From assembly GCF_019393635.1 (NCBI RefSeq), contig NC_057862.1, positions 156,068,062 through 156,132,061 on the forward strand: a stretch of DNA of 64,000 bases, read 5' to 3'. Under the pieces are notes generated by a model. That model had not been told where the DNA came from. It saw only the letters and a list, made by a program, of their open reading frames with translations, and did not search any database. How positions within the stretch are numbered: position 1 is the first letter of the stretch; each line of letters starts with the position of its first letter. The translations under genes were made by a program, and so were the position numbers. Shown piece after piece: positions 24,189-35,625 of the stretch. This DNA comes from Dromiciops gliroides. Lineage: Eukaryota > Chordata > Mammalia > Microbiotheria > Microbiotheriidae.

Positions 24189-25620
24189 TCCATGTCTTCT
24201 TGAAGCTTAGATGTTTCCTTTATGAATTTGGATGCTAAGGTACTTGGAATATAAGTTTATTGCAGATATTGGCTTGCTATCTATGGTTCCTTTCAGCATA
24301 ATATGTTATCTCTTATTATTTTTTGATTGTTTGATTTGTGTAGTAGCATGATGACAACTCCTGCTTTTTTGAATTCACACAATTCATATTTTTACCAATC
24401 CCTCAGTTTTATTTTGTGTATGTTTTTTCTTTAAATTTATTTCTTGTAAGCAACAGATTGTAGAAATTTGTTTTCTTATTCAATCTGTCACTCTTTATTT
24501 TTTATGGGATTATTCAATCCATTTACATTTAAAGTTGTAAGCAACAGATTGTGGAATTTTATATTCTTATTCCATGTCACTCTTTTTTGTTTTATTGGTT
24601 TGTTTAATCCATTCACATTTAAAGTTATGAGTTAAGCTGATATTTACCTCCATTTGCCTCTAAAATTATTTTTTCAACTTATGACTTTTTCCCTCTTCTG
24701 ATGTAAACATAGTATTACGTTCTTTCAATTACTTTAATCTTTCTATTTAAGGTGACCCTGTTCCCACTGGCTCTATAGCCCTCCCCATATCCCCTCTTCT
24801 TTCAGGTGTCAGATAGGACACTGCTCCATGGTAGGGACCTTCTCCCCACTCTCCAATGACCTATATCCTCTTTCGTTTACCTTTTTTTTCCCCATTAATC
24901 TAGAAATCTTCTCCCTATATCTACTCTTTCCCACTCCTCCAGGTTCTAGTTGCCTCCAGGGATTTCAATTCTGCTCCCCTCCCAGGACATGTAGACTTTT
25001 CAATCACCAACCCTCAAAGTCTCATCCAATGTAAGTTCTTCACCTTCCTTCACCCACAGAAGCATTCATTAGTGGAACCCCCTCCCACCTCCAAAGTAAA
25101 GCTTACTTCCTCTCTCCTCCTTTCAATATTTCCCCTATCCTCCGTACCTACTGCCCTGTAGGCTGTTCTCTTTCTGAGACCACAAAAGTCACCTTCCCCT
25201 TATTGCTAGCCCTTGATTTGATCCCAGTACATCACTTACTTCTTGTTTCCCTCCTCCCATTTCACATGCCCTCCCACATTGTAATATAGTCCCACAAAAG
25301 AAGCATCCATTTGTAGTCAGTTTGTGACCTGGTTTAGTCCATGTTTCTGGTCTGCCTCTTTACTATTACTTCTCCCAGATTTCCACCTTAATCCCTTTCT
25401 CCTTGTGTATATTTAGAAAGAAGTCCTTTACTGGTTTTTCTGTTGTCACCCTGTTGCTGGAACCCTCTGCATTTATTCAATCCTCTTGCATTTCTGTTCT
25501 TTGAGGAGTTCAAGAAGCAAAATCTCTTCACTTTCAGTTTTCTTTCTAACAATGTTTCAAACTCTATTATTGAATGTTCGTCTTTTGTTCTATATGGTTA
25601 AGCTCAGATTTGCAGGATAC

Positions 25621-26110
25621 ATGACACCCTGCTTACAGATGCTCAGAGAGCCAAGAGAGATTGTCTTGTTCATGGAACAGCCAGGAAGCCAGTGTCACTG
25701 GATTAAGACTATGTAGTGGGCTGGAAGGTGTAAGAAGAAAGATTGGAGGAGATTGGGTTATGAAGGGCTTTAAATGACAAGCAGCATTTTGTATTTGTTC
25801 CTGAAGACAATAAGAGTCATTGGAGTTTATCGAGTAGGAGGTGATGTGACCAGGTTTGCATTTTAGGAAAATCATTTTAGTGGCCGAGGAATAGATTGCA
25901 GTGGGTAGAGGACAGAAAGACTTGCAACAGGCAGGTCCACCAGCAGGCTTTTGCCTTACCAAGACTTGAGGTAGCAATACTATAGTGGTGGCAGTGTCAG
26001 AGGACCAAAGGGGGCACACTCAGGAGATATTGCAAAGGTGAAATTGGCGGGCCTTAGGGAGTCTAGGATGACTTCTAGGGCCCTTTGTCTCTATGGGATA
26101 TATTTGGAAG
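25621..26110. repeat. Ancient interspersed repeat, family not assigned
   Basis: CAGTGTCACTGGATTAAGAC, GGAGTTTATCGAGTAGGAGG and TGATGTGACCAGGTTTGCAT resemble a common, old mammalian repeat I recognise by text but cannot name. No coding potential. Confidence 0.5.
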
Positions 26111-26239
26111 GCCTTTCTAAAGGTTTTCCACAGGAACACAGTTCTAATGCAGTATAGATACTACAGTGGTATGTGAATTAACTGAGTAAAAGACAATAAT
26201 TAAATATATTGACATATAACAAACCTTATAACTTTTTAT

Positions 26240-27460
26240 ATCTTTATACACTTAATATACAACATATCCTCTTTTTGCTCTGACTGCTTCTTTTACAAAA
26301 TTTATCATTGATTTCATAAGATTGGCATATATTGTTTGATTTATTGTGATGAAACAATATTTTAATCACATCAGCAAATAGTCCTTGTCCCCCAAAACCA
26401 GCCTTGATCATACCTTGATTATATAGTTTTTCAATGGGGATCAAGTGAAGACCTAGGCCATCAAAGGATGTTTATCTCTACCTTTTGGATAAATTTCTTA
26501 GCCTTTTGTGGCAATTGACCTGTTGCAACGTCATTTTTGTACTGTTTAATTTCTTTTCTTTTCTTTCTTTTTTTTTTTTGGTGAGGCAATTGGGGTTAAG
26601 TGACTTGCCCAGAGTCACACAGCTAGTAAGTGTTAAGTGTCTGAGGCCGGATTTGAACTCAGGTCCTCCTGAATCCAGGGTCGGTGCTCTATCCACTGCA
26701 CCACCTAGCTGCCCCATACTGTTTAATTTCTAGATAGAAATTTCTCTAATTCCAGAACAATTCTGCTTTTTAGTATATCAATATATTTATCAGAGTTCAT
26801 CATCCTTCAGTTGAGATAAGATTCTAGGTTCAAAGACAAACATGCACACACAATTTTTTTAATCCCTGAAATTTGGGGGTTTTAGAGTCTGATGATCTTA
26901 TAGACTCACCTGGACTTCTGACAATGATTTTGCTATAGCCTTAATGAAAAAAATGCATTTCACCAGTAAATATTACTTTTTCCCCACATTCAGTACTCCA
27001 GTCTTCCTATTGTCTTGTCTGTGACAAACTTTTTTCTTCTTAGCAAAGTTTAGTTCTTGATGCTCTGCCAACTTTAAAATGTTTTATGCCTCACTATAAA
27101 CAAATTAATAATGACTTTTCCAGATGCCAGGTCCCTCTGAAAATCTCTGCTCACTTTCTGAGGATTAATTAAACTCTTCTGCCGCAATAGTTTGTTAGCT
27201 TTTGATGGGTTTTCCCCCCCATTTTTGACCATAATTTCCTTTTAGCTTTGGTGTAACTGATTCTGTTTCATTGTGGGCTTGAATGATCCTGGAAATACTT
27301 GACTTCACACCAACAGTCTCTAGACTATCTCTAATAGTCATTGAAGTTGTTAAGACTTTGTTATTTTTGCATGTTTCTTTGGAGTACTATCCATTCTTTA
27401 AAACCACATTATACAACAAAAAAGAACAATGAAGCACATCTTTATGACATGAAATCTAGC
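26240..27460 (-). pseudogene. Degenerate Tc1/mariner transposase
   Basis: Reading the minus strand across frames gives the Tc1/mariner order. N-terminal/helix-turn-helix-like text lies at 27.2-27.4 kb (TIRDSLETVGV-type, SFKPTMKQNQ). NSDKYIDILKSRIVLELEKF is at about 26.74-26.81 kb. AKKFIQKVEINIL, a stop, WPRSS and HLIPIEKL follow at about 26.42-26.50 kb. In intact enzymes the last part is the conserved WPxxSPDLNPIE motif with the third catalytic acidic residue region. Numerous stops and frameshifts, and a SINE (26555-26716), interrupt it. Terminal inverted repeats were not convincingly found. The gene is long dead; exact subfamily not assigned. Confidence 0.7.
26555..26716 (-). mobile_element. 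WSINE1-type CORE-SINE in the transposase relic, 15-bp duplication
   Basis: (TTTTC)n tail, GTGAGGCAATTGGGGTTAAG to CACCTAGCTGCCCCA. TACTGTTTAATTTCT at 26540-26554 recurs at 26717-26731. Confidence 0.97.
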
Positions 27461-27721
27461 ACTCAACTGACATAAAACTAACTAAAAGTGGGAAAATAAG
27501 TTCAATCTATCTTTATATGATCAAGGTCAAACATTCCAAGTAAATATAGTATCAGCAGAAACAGAAGACCCTTGATATGCCCAAATGAAATCATTTCAAA
27601 ATTATTGCTTGTTTGAAGTAATTTGCATGCCATATGGTCTCAGTATATCGAAGGTTGAAAAAAGTATTACCCATAAACTGTTCTTTGCCAACAACCATAC
27701 AAATTAGTTGTGAAAGAATAA

Positions 27722-28200
27722 CAGAATTTCTGAATTAGATAGGTTTTTACAGGCCATCTAGTCAAAGTCATACCTGTATATGGACAGTTTTCAACATATA
27801 GTCTAGAGATCCCTGTAGGTCCCTGAGTCCTTTTCAAGTACACAATGGATAGAGTTCCAGGCCTGAAGTCTTGAAGACTCATCTTCCTGAGTTCAAATCT
27901 GGCCTCAGATTTTAAAAGCTGTATGATCCCGGACAAGTCACAACCCTATTTGCCTCAGTTTCCTCATCTGTAAAATAAGTTGGAAAAGGAAATGGTAAAC
28001 TACTCCAGTATCTTTGCCAGGAAAATCCCAAATAGAGTCATAAAGAGTCAGATATGACTCAACAACAACAACAAAGGGGAACCCTCCCCACCATGTAGTC
28101 ATTCAGCTTTTATTTAAAGACTTCTAGTTGGGGGAAATTCAGTACTTCCTAAGGCAATTCACTCCACTTTTGGATAGTCCTAATTGCTAGGAAAGTTGAA
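27722..28200. repeat. CR1/L3-like fragment split by a MAR1 SINE
   Basis: 28085-28200 (TTAAAGACTTCTAGTTGGGG, GAAATTCAGTACTTCCTAAG, CAATTCACTCCACTTTTGGA) reads like the CR1/L3 text 'ggggaactcactacctcc...cattccactgttggacag'. 27722-27800 looks like its continuation. Confidence 0.5.
27836..28076 (+). mobile_element. MAR1-type SINE
   Basis: ACAATGGATAGAGTTCCAGG, TTGCCTCAGTTTCCTCATCT, GGAAATGGTAAACTACTCCA and AGAGTCAGATATGACTCAAC, ending in (AAC)n. Confidence 0.88.
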
Positions 28201-29395
28201 TCTTCTCTATAAGAATAAATAAACACAGGTGTGTGTATGGGTGTGTGGGGTGTATGTATAAATCATAGCAAGATGTTAAAGAAATAGGATACCTACCTAC
28301 AACCTGGAACCTTCTCATTTTATGTGACACTAATTACTACTCAACCAAATCTCTTGTTGCAATTTACAATGAGTTTTTAGATTCGGAAGCATTTGTAAGC
28401 TGTGCTCAGTTGGGTGGCAATATTTCCTGGCCTTAATTTTGCTCTGCATTAAAAAAGCTCCCTGAGGCAGGCTTTTAAACTAGGTTTTTGTCCCTATCAG
28501 AGGCATCCCTTTTGCCTCCCTAACTTGCTAATTAACTATAGAACACAACTTCCTCTCAGTTGTTTTCCTTTGGTAGGCAGAACAACAAAATACCCACCTC
28601 CTGTTTCTTGGCTCTTTCCTTCCCATTCTACTACATCTCCTGTTTTAAAATTGCCCCCTAGAAAAATAGGACTACTGTATACCTAACAGCACTAGGTGAT
28701 TCTTATTCTCCAATCAAGATTAAAGTTTCCTTTAGTTACCCTTGGCAACCATGCCATCAATCACTCACCTTTCTTTAAAGTGTTTTGCATAAAATAATAA
28801 TGATTACTAATTAATTCAGCTTTGCAACTTCTGAAATTGTGACTCCCTCCTACCCCGCCCCCCAAAATCCTTGGATTCTTAAAGAGGCTTTACACATTTT
28901 TTCTTTGCGAGTCTTTTAAGCATTCATTTGAACTGTTAACTTTTTATGCAGAGTGATTTTCTTCACAGTGAGACTTTGAAGATGAGTACAATAGCATTCC
29001 AAAGCCAAGTTGAAATGATTTATGAACTATTGCTTCCCTCCTCCCCCTCACTGGCATGATCCCAGGTTTTTTCATCACTACTCCTCAATATGGCTGGAAG
29101 TCATATTACATCTCTAGCTCATACAGGCTGAGTGAACCCAGAATCAGGTCAAACCCACTAATACACTGACAGAGCCCAATTTCTTCTGCCTGCTCCTTTG
29201 CCATTTTCTCTGTTGAGTTTATGTTTTCATATCTCTCTCTGCCCTCAATATCCCTCAGCTAAATGGGGGAAATTCGTGGCCAATAGGCTCTGAAACAAAG
29301 AAAAAAAATTTAAATGATCTTCAGTCCTGAGCAATTAATGCCCCTTTGCAGTGATGGTGGTTGAGTGCTAGAAAAGGAGCAGATTGTACTCTTTC
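28201..29395. other. Intergenic, nothing recognised
   Basis: Includes a G/T-rich microsatellite near 28229-28258. No gene, and no repeat family I could support. Confidence 0.5.
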
Positions 29396-29596
29396 CTGAG
29401 TCTTTATCATTACTGACCCCTCTGCAGATTTTGACCCCCTCCTCCTTGAATGTATTTTCCTCTCTATTTTTTCCCCTATGACACTATTCTCTCCTGATTA
29501 TGCTCCTTCCTGCCTAATCAATTCTGTCTTCTTTGTTGGTTCATGATGCATATCACAGTCTCAAATTATGGTTATATTTTGAAGCTATGTCCTCAG

Positions 29597-29609
<13 letters not shown>

Positions 29610-29662
<53 letters not shown>

Positions 29663-29792
29663 GCAATTGGGGTTAAATGACTTGCCCAGGGTCACACAGC
29701 TAGTAAGTGTCAAGTGTCTGAGGCTGGATTTGAACTCAGGTCCTCCTGACTCCAGGGCCGGTGCTCTATCCACTGCACCCCCTAGCTGCCCC
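29610..29792 (-). mobile_element. WSINE1-type CORE-SINE with expanded (TC)n tail
   Basis: About 50 bp of TC repeat, then AGGCAATTGGGGTTAAATGA to CCCCTAGCTGCCCC. AGTGCTCTTCTCTCT at 29595-29609 recurs at 29793-29807; the tail has apparently grown from the duplicated site. Confidence 0.95.
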
Positions 29793-30390
29793 AGTGCTCT
29801 TCTCTCTTGATGATTTCATCCACCTTCCATAGGTTTTAACTATCATCTCTATGCAGATGACTCACAGATGTGCATGTGTATATGTATATGTGTATGTATA
29901 TATATATATATATATATGCTTGCATGCATATATGTATGTATCTCCAGGCCCAGTTTCTTCCAAGCTCAAGTCCTTCATCACTAACTGCCTACTGAACATT
30001 TGAAACCAGATGATCCCCAGACATCTCAAACATGTCCAAAATGCAGCCTACCCCTCCTTAAACTTTCCCCATTTCTATCAAGTTCTCAACATTATTCCAC
30101 TCTCCCAGTTTTCTTTTCATCTTGATGTTGTCCTCAACTCCCACTCTAACTAATCCCACATATTAAATCATTTGGCGAATCTCGTCATTTTTACTTCTAT
30201 ATCTCTAGAATGTGACCCATTTTCTCTACTCATACAGCTACCACCTTATATTACCTAAACTGTTACAATAGTCTCCAAATTGGTTTCAGTTCTCTCTTCA
30301 CTCCAGTCTATCTCTACATAGCTGCCAAAGTGATCTTTTAGAGCCTGTCACTCCTATTCAATAAGCTCCAGTGGCTCCTGAACATATTAT

Positions 30391-30550
30391 TATTTTGTTT
30401 TTTTGGTGGGGGCAATGAGGGTTGAGTGACTTGCCCAAGGTCATATAGCTAGTAAGTGTCAAGTGTCTGAGGCTGGATTTGAACTCGGGGCCCTCCTGAA
30501 TCCAGGGCCGGTACTTTATCCACTGTGCCACCTAGCTGCCCGTGCCGCCC
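30391..30550 (-). mobile_element. WSINE1-type CORE-SINE, diverged
   Basis: Tail TTTTGTTTTTTTGG, GGCAATGAGGGTTGAGTGAC to CACCTAGCTGCCC followed by a C-run. Duplication not clear. Confidence 0.92.
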
Positions 30551-31254
30551 CCCCCCCCCATACTATAATCTCTTCTTTCTGGTATTTCAATCCTTTCACC
30601 ATCTGGCTTGTCTCTTTCCATCCTCAGACTACCTTTCCCATACTCTACTGTGCAGCCAGAATATCCTTCTGTTCTTCACACTCCCTCTCCTGTCTCTGAA
30701 CCTTTGCTGTAGTAGCCCCGCCCCATGTTTAGAATGTGCTTGTTCTCCACTTCCATCAAGATTCACTTCAAACTTGTATGTGAAGCTTTTCTGATCCCTT
30801 CTCCTACTAGTGCTCTCCCTACCTAACTACCTTTTATTTAATTATCTTGTAGCTATATATTTATCCTTTATGTCTGTAGCTATGTGATTATTGTCTCCCC
30901 CATAAAATATAAGGTCCTGAAAACAGGGATTGTTTTTAATCTTTGTATTCCCTAGTACAGTTTTTGACACATAATAAGAAACTACTTAATAAGTGCCTGG
31001 TCATTGACAGACACTGCAGGGGCCATAGGGAACTCCAAAATAAACCTATGGTTGCTGTTACTTTGCTAATTTATGTACCCAAGAGTTAACCCTAAATCAC
31101 CAGTATTGGGAAGGTAGAATATATAATCCCCCCAAATAAAAAAAAATTTGGTAATATTTTCCAAGGAGGACCAACTGTTTCAATATCCATGTATATTTTG
31201 TTAGTCTGGAAATGCGCTATCATTTTGGTAACGTAATTCTTGTAATGTAGGATC

Positions 31255-31445
31255 ATAGCTTTAGAGCTTGAAGGGATTGTAGATACCATCTAGATCAACC
31301 ACCTCTTCTTATAGATAAGGAAATGGAGGTTCAAATAAGTTTAGTTTCTTGTCCAAGATCAATCAACTAATAAGTGGCAGAACTAAGATTCAAATTCAGA
31401 TCGCCAGATTCCAAATGCAGTGCTGCCTCTACTATACTATAAAGT
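31255..31445 (-). repeat. MIR/THER1 copy
   Basis: AGCTTGAAGGGATTGTAGAT, TATAGATAAGGAAATGGAGG and CTAATAAGTGGCAGAACTAA are the antisense MIR order. Confidence 0.75.
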
Positions 31446-32607
31446 CTCCTTCACATGACACCAAAGACAGACTAGTTCGGGGGAAATTCTCACTGATTTT
31501 TTTTAACATCTAGTTTTTTATTTTGAATTTCAAATTGTCTAGCTGCTCCCCTACCAATTATTGAGAAGGCAAGCAATATGCTACCCATTATACATGTGAA
31601 GTCATGCAAAACATTTCCATATTAGCCATGTTGCAAGAAAAATAAAGAAAGTAAAAAAATATACTTCAATTTACACTCAGAGTTCTGGAGGAGGATAACA
31701 TTTTTCATCATGAGTTGACTTGGATCATTTTATTAACCAGAGTAGCTATGTCTTTCACAGTTGGTCATTGTTATAATATTTCTGTTACTGTGTATAATGT
31801 TCTGGTTCTGCTCACTTCATTTTCCATTTGTTCATATAAATAAGTCTTCCCAATTTTTTCTGAATTCAACCCCTCATTTCTTATGGTACAATAACATTCT
31901 ATCACAATCATTAACCACAACTTGTTCAGTCATTCCCCAACTGATGGGTATCCCCTCAATTTCCAATTCTTTGCCACAATAAAAATATCTGTTATATATA
32001 TTTTCATACATATAGGGTTTTTTCTCTTTTCTTTGCTCTCTTTGAGATACAAACTTAGTAGTGGTATTGCTGGGCCAAAGAGTAGGCACAGTTTGATGGT
32101 CCTTTGGCATTCCAAATTGGATTATTTGGTTGTCAATTAATTTTTAATTTCTGCTTCTAAGGCCCTTTAGTGAATGTTTTTTATATTGTATTATGATCTG
32201 AAAGGTATGTATATTAAGGATTCTGATTTTCTACATTTTATGAGGCTTTTACACTCTAATACATAATCAATTTTTGTGAAGGTGCCATGTACAGGTGAGA
32301 AAAATGTATATATACTCCTTTCTATTCTCATTCAATTTTCTCTAGAGGTCTATCATATCTAATTTTTCTAAAATCCTTTTCATCTCCTTTTTTCTTATTT
32401 ATTTTATGGTTAGATTCATCTAATTCTGAGAGGTGTAAATTGAGATACCCACTACAATAGTTTTTTTACTCTATTTCCTCCTGTAACTCATTTAACTTTT
32501 CCTTTAAGAATTTGGATGCTCTGCCATTGCTGTATATATCTTTAGTATTGATATTACTTCATTGTTTATGGTACTTTTTAGCAAAACATAATTTCCCTGA
32601 TTATCAT

Positions 32608-32752
32608 TTTTGGGGGTGTGGCAATGAGGATTAAGTGACTTGCCCAAGGTCACACAGCTAGTAAATGTCAAGTGTCTGAGTCTGGATTTGAACTCAGATC
32701 CTCCTGAATCTAGGGCCAGTGCTTTATCCACTGTACCACCTAGCTGCCTCCA
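32608..32752 (-). mobile_element. WSINE1-type CORE-SINE in the antisense L1
   Basis: TGTGGCAATGAGGATTAAGT to CACCTAGCTGCCTCC. L1 text continues on both sides (compare 54540-54570 and 55095-55110). Confidence 0.92.
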
Positions 32753-33040
32753 CAGACCTCTTTTAAGTGACATAATTTTCTCCATACTTCTTCCTTCTCC
32801 TTTCCCCCAGGGCATCCCTCGTCCTCACCCTTCTATGTGTGTGTTTGTGATCGCACCCATACTCTCTATGTAGACTACTAACTTGCCTTGATAATGGTAA
32901 AGTTCTTAGGAGCTACCTCTATCATCTTTCCATATAGGAATGTAAACTGTTTAACTTTATTGAGTTCCTTATTATTTCTCTTTCATTTTTATCTTTTTAT
33001 GCTTCTCTTGAGTCTTGTGTTGGAATGTCACATTTTCTAT

Positions 33041-33300
33041 TCAGTCCCAGGTTGCTGGCACCCCCATGTTTGTTGTGAAAGCCTGTCAGCCTGTCAATGA
33101 ATCTTCTGGCTTCACAGGTGATGAGGTCTAATACAGTTGGCCAAGCCTTCCCACAGTGTGTATTTGACCATTGGCAGATCCTGCCTGGAGACCCCTTTGA
33201 CAACATTAGCTGCCCTTGCCAGGTTGTGGTAGAGACCCACAAACACAAAAGGTTGAAGGAAGGTATCCCAGCCCTGGACAACTTCCTGGACAAATTGTAA
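33041..33300 (+). pseudogene. EEF2: EEF2 retrocopy, 3'-terminal coding fragment
   Basis: This encodes the C-terminus of translation elongation factor 2, the ribosomal translocase. The frame reads [13 protein letters not shown], then [10 protein letters not shown], where a 2-base deletion breaks it. In the shifted frame it continues [20 protein letters not shown] and ends [13 protein letters not shown] with TAA at 33298-33300. Introns are absent, so it arose by retroposition; it begins about 95 codons before the stop, a strong 5' truncation. Several substitutions (for example [12 protein letters not shown] where the parent has a different basic stretch) show age. It interrupts an antisense L1 whose text stops near 33040 and resumes near 33890. 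No poly(A) or clear duplication was seen. Confidence 0.92.
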
Positions 33301-33889
33301 AAGCTCTCTCCAACATCAGTTCAAACTCCTGTTGGACTCTAGCATAACACCAATGCAGCAAATTGTTAAAACTGCAGTGACATCTCTTTCCATATACTTA
33401 ATCAGTTCATAGCAACTTGAGATTTTCAAAACACATTGATATTCAGCCTTATAGGTTTCTGTGATTCACATGGCACATTTGGGTCCCACTTGGTGCTTGG
33501 TGCCATAATTTGAAACATTTCCACTTGATGCAACTTGAGTTGCCTGTTTCCATATTTATTCAAGTCTTCAAAGAGGCAGAAAAAAGTGTCCTCTTTGCAA
33601 GGTATATTTGGCCAAGGGGAGTAGGTTGGGATGGGTACCAAATATTTTTTTTCTTCATTTTTCAAAGGGAAAAAATAGTGCCCCCAAATTGCAAATGACT
33701 GCATTAAGAGGTTTTGCTTGGTAAAATGGCCTGTAGTGAATCTTCAGGAAGGGTGAGGGGAAAGTTAAGGAAAAATATTCTAGTTGGCCAGAAACTAGCA
33801 GGCAAGAAAATTTTGCGCAGTGTGATTGTCATCATGAAGGTCTACAGATGTATTAGTGCCATTGGAATGATAAATTTGATATGGTGATA
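33301..33889. other. Unassigned insert between EEF2 fragment and resumed L1
   Basis: About 590 bases that do not match the L1 text expected here. They may be EEF2 3' UTR carried by the same retrocopy, ending at the ATATAAAAAA before the L1 resumes, or a separate insertion. A 92-codon minus-strand frame is present but not recognised. Confidence 0.45.
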
Positions 33890-34118
33890 CATATAAAAAA
33901 TGCTTGAAAGTCCTCTACTGCATTTAACAACCATTTACTCCCCTGAACAATTATACTTTGTTTTGCTGAACAGGTTATTCTTGGTTGTAATCCTAGCTCT
34001 TTTACTTTTTGGAATATCATATTCTAAGCTTTCCTCTCTTCTAACGTGGTAGCTGCTAAATCTTATATGATCCTGACTGTGGCTCTGTGGTATTTGAATG
34101 ATTTCTATCTGGCTGCTT

Positions 34119-35543
34119 GGGGGGGTGGAGCCAAGATGGAGGAGAGGAAGCAGCAAGCTGCCTGAGCTCTCCTTCTGTTCCCCCCAAAAAAACCATTAAA
34201 TCAAGCCTCTGGACAGATTCTGAAACTACAGAACCTGCAAAGAGACAGAGAGACACAGTCTTCCAACCAGAGATAATTTAGAAGACTTCAGGAAAAGGTC
34301 GGTCTGACTCAGGCAAAAGGGAAGCCCAGCACAGGGCAGCAGCCCAGCGCCAAGGCGGTTGGGGAAAGTCAGCAGGAGCTGCGGGCCACAGCCGAACAAC
34401 TGAGGCCCCTGGAACCTGGCTCAAAAATCTGGTGGCCAAGAAGGACAGTGGAAAAACCTACCTGCACTGGCTGGGAGGGTGGGCTGTAGGGCCACGAACA
34501 GGACAGGCGGGATCCAGCGCCTGGCTGAGCGCACCCAGACAGGAAGTGCAGGGGGTTGAACTGCACACACTATAAAGGCCTCGGAGTAAAAAGCCAGTCA
34601 CACAGCACCTATACACCTGCACAAGAAGCCCAAAACAGGGACCCTGGTGCCCCCAGAGCAGACCTCAACTTAAAAAATAAATAAACAAGCTGCAATCATG
34701 AGTAAGAAGCAAAAAAGAGCCCTCTCCATTGAGAGCTTCTGTATCAATAGGGAAGAAGCCAACACAAACTCAGATGAGGACAATAGCCTCAAATTGCCTA
34801 CATGTAAAGCCTCACGAGGGAAGGTGAATTGGTCTCAAGAACAAAAAGCCTTCCGGGAAGAGCTCAAAAAGGATTTTAAAAATCAATTGAGGGGCAGCTA
34901 GGTGGCGCAGTGGATAAAGCACAGGCCCTGGAGTCAGGAGTACCTGAGTTCAAATCCGGCCTCAGACACTTAACACTTACTAGCTGTGTGACCCTAGGCA
35001 AGTCACTTAACCCCAATTGCCTCATCAAAAAAAAAAATCAATTGAGAGAGATAGAAGAAAAAATGGGGAGAGAAATGAAAGCAAAACAAGAAAACTATGA
35101 AAAAAGAATCAGCATCTTGGAAAAGGAAGCACATAATTTCACTGAAGAAAACGATGCCTTAAAAAATTCATTTGGCCAAATGGAAAAAAAGGTGCATAAT
35201 CTCATTGAAGAAAACAATGCCTTAAAAAATTCATCTGGCCAAATGGAAAAAATGGTGCATAATCTCATTGAAGAAAACAATGCCTTAAAAATTAAAATGA
35301 GACAGTTGAAAGATAAGGAATCCATGAGACACCAGGAATCAGTCAAGCAGAATCAAAAGAATGAAAGAATAGAAGAAAATGTGAAATACCTCATTGGAAA
35401 GACAACTGATCTGGAAAACAGATCGAGGAGAGACAATTTGAGAATCATTGGACTGCCTGAAAGACATGACCAGAAAAAGAATCTAGACACCATATTCCAG
35501 GAAATTATTAAGGAGAACTGCCCTGATATCATAGAATCAGAGG

Positions 35544-35621
<78 letters not shown>
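34119..35621 (+). mobile_element. L1 5' half: 5' UTR plus broken ORF1, ending in (TA)n
   Basis: The 5' end GTGGAGCCAAGATGGAGGAG is the L1 start. A GC-rich 5' UTR runs to the ORF1 ATG at 34698 (MSKKQKRALSIESFCINREE). After a SINE (34891-35032) ORF1 resumes with REIEEKMGREMKAKQENYEK, three repeats of a coiled-coil unit (HNLIEENNALKNSSGQMEK type), and the RNA-binding domain signature ENRSRRDNLRIIGLPE. It stops at DIIESEDN, where a (TA)n tract (35548-35621) begins. ORF2 and 3' UTR are absent. TGGCTGCTT at 34110-34118 recurs at 35622-35630, and the flanking antisense L1 is continuous across. This could be a HAL1-like half-L1. Confidence 0.88.
34891..35032 (+). mobile_element. WSINE1-type CORE-SINE inside L1 ORF1, 13-bp duplication
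   Basis: Near-consensus: GGGGCAGCTAGGTGGCGCAG to CCCCAATTGCCTCATC plus poly(A). AAAAATCAATTGA at 34878-34890 recurs at 35033-35045. The apparent 247-residue frame is a SINE-ORF1-(TA)n fusion artefact. Confidence 0.97.

Positions 35622-35622
<1 letters not shown>
35548..35622. repeat. (TA)n microsatellite, about 37 units
   Basis: Uninterrupted TA repeat at the 3' terminus of the truncated L1, immediately before its target duplication. Confidence 0.97.

Positions 35623-35625
<3 letters not shown>

Larger units (their letters stand above)
19380..25620 (-). mobile_element. Long antisense L1, many nested insertions
   Basis: From left to right this is an L1 read backwards: 3'/ORF2 end (GCTTGTTTTGATTTGCATTT at about 19.78 kb) and the ORF2 reverse transcriptase. 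At 21.6 kb the reverse complement reads LFAKDIMAYLEN, the RT catalytic block with FADD altered to FAKD. ORF2 5' sequence and a CT-rich inter-ORF or ORF1 region continue to about 25.6 kb. Stops and indels break every frame. It carries at least eight later insertions. The right boundary is approximate. Confidence 0.8.
29396..31010 (+). mobile_element. L2 LINE 3' portion (with two SINE insertions)
   Basis: Typical L2 3' text: TTCTCAACATTATTCCACTC, GTGATCTTTTAGAGCCTGTC, AGCTCCAGTGGCTCCTGAAC, CTTTTCTGATCCCTTCTCCT, and the end TTGTATTCCCTAGTACAG...AATAAGTGCC. It is interrupted by SINEs at 29610-29792 and 30391-30550 and by a (TA)n at 29890-29920. Confidence 0.8.

Noticed and set aside
33426..33704. 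92-codon minus-strand open frame next to the EEF2 fragment
   Set aside because: No recognisable family, it is in opposite orientation to the retrocopy, and it lies in unassigned insert sequence.
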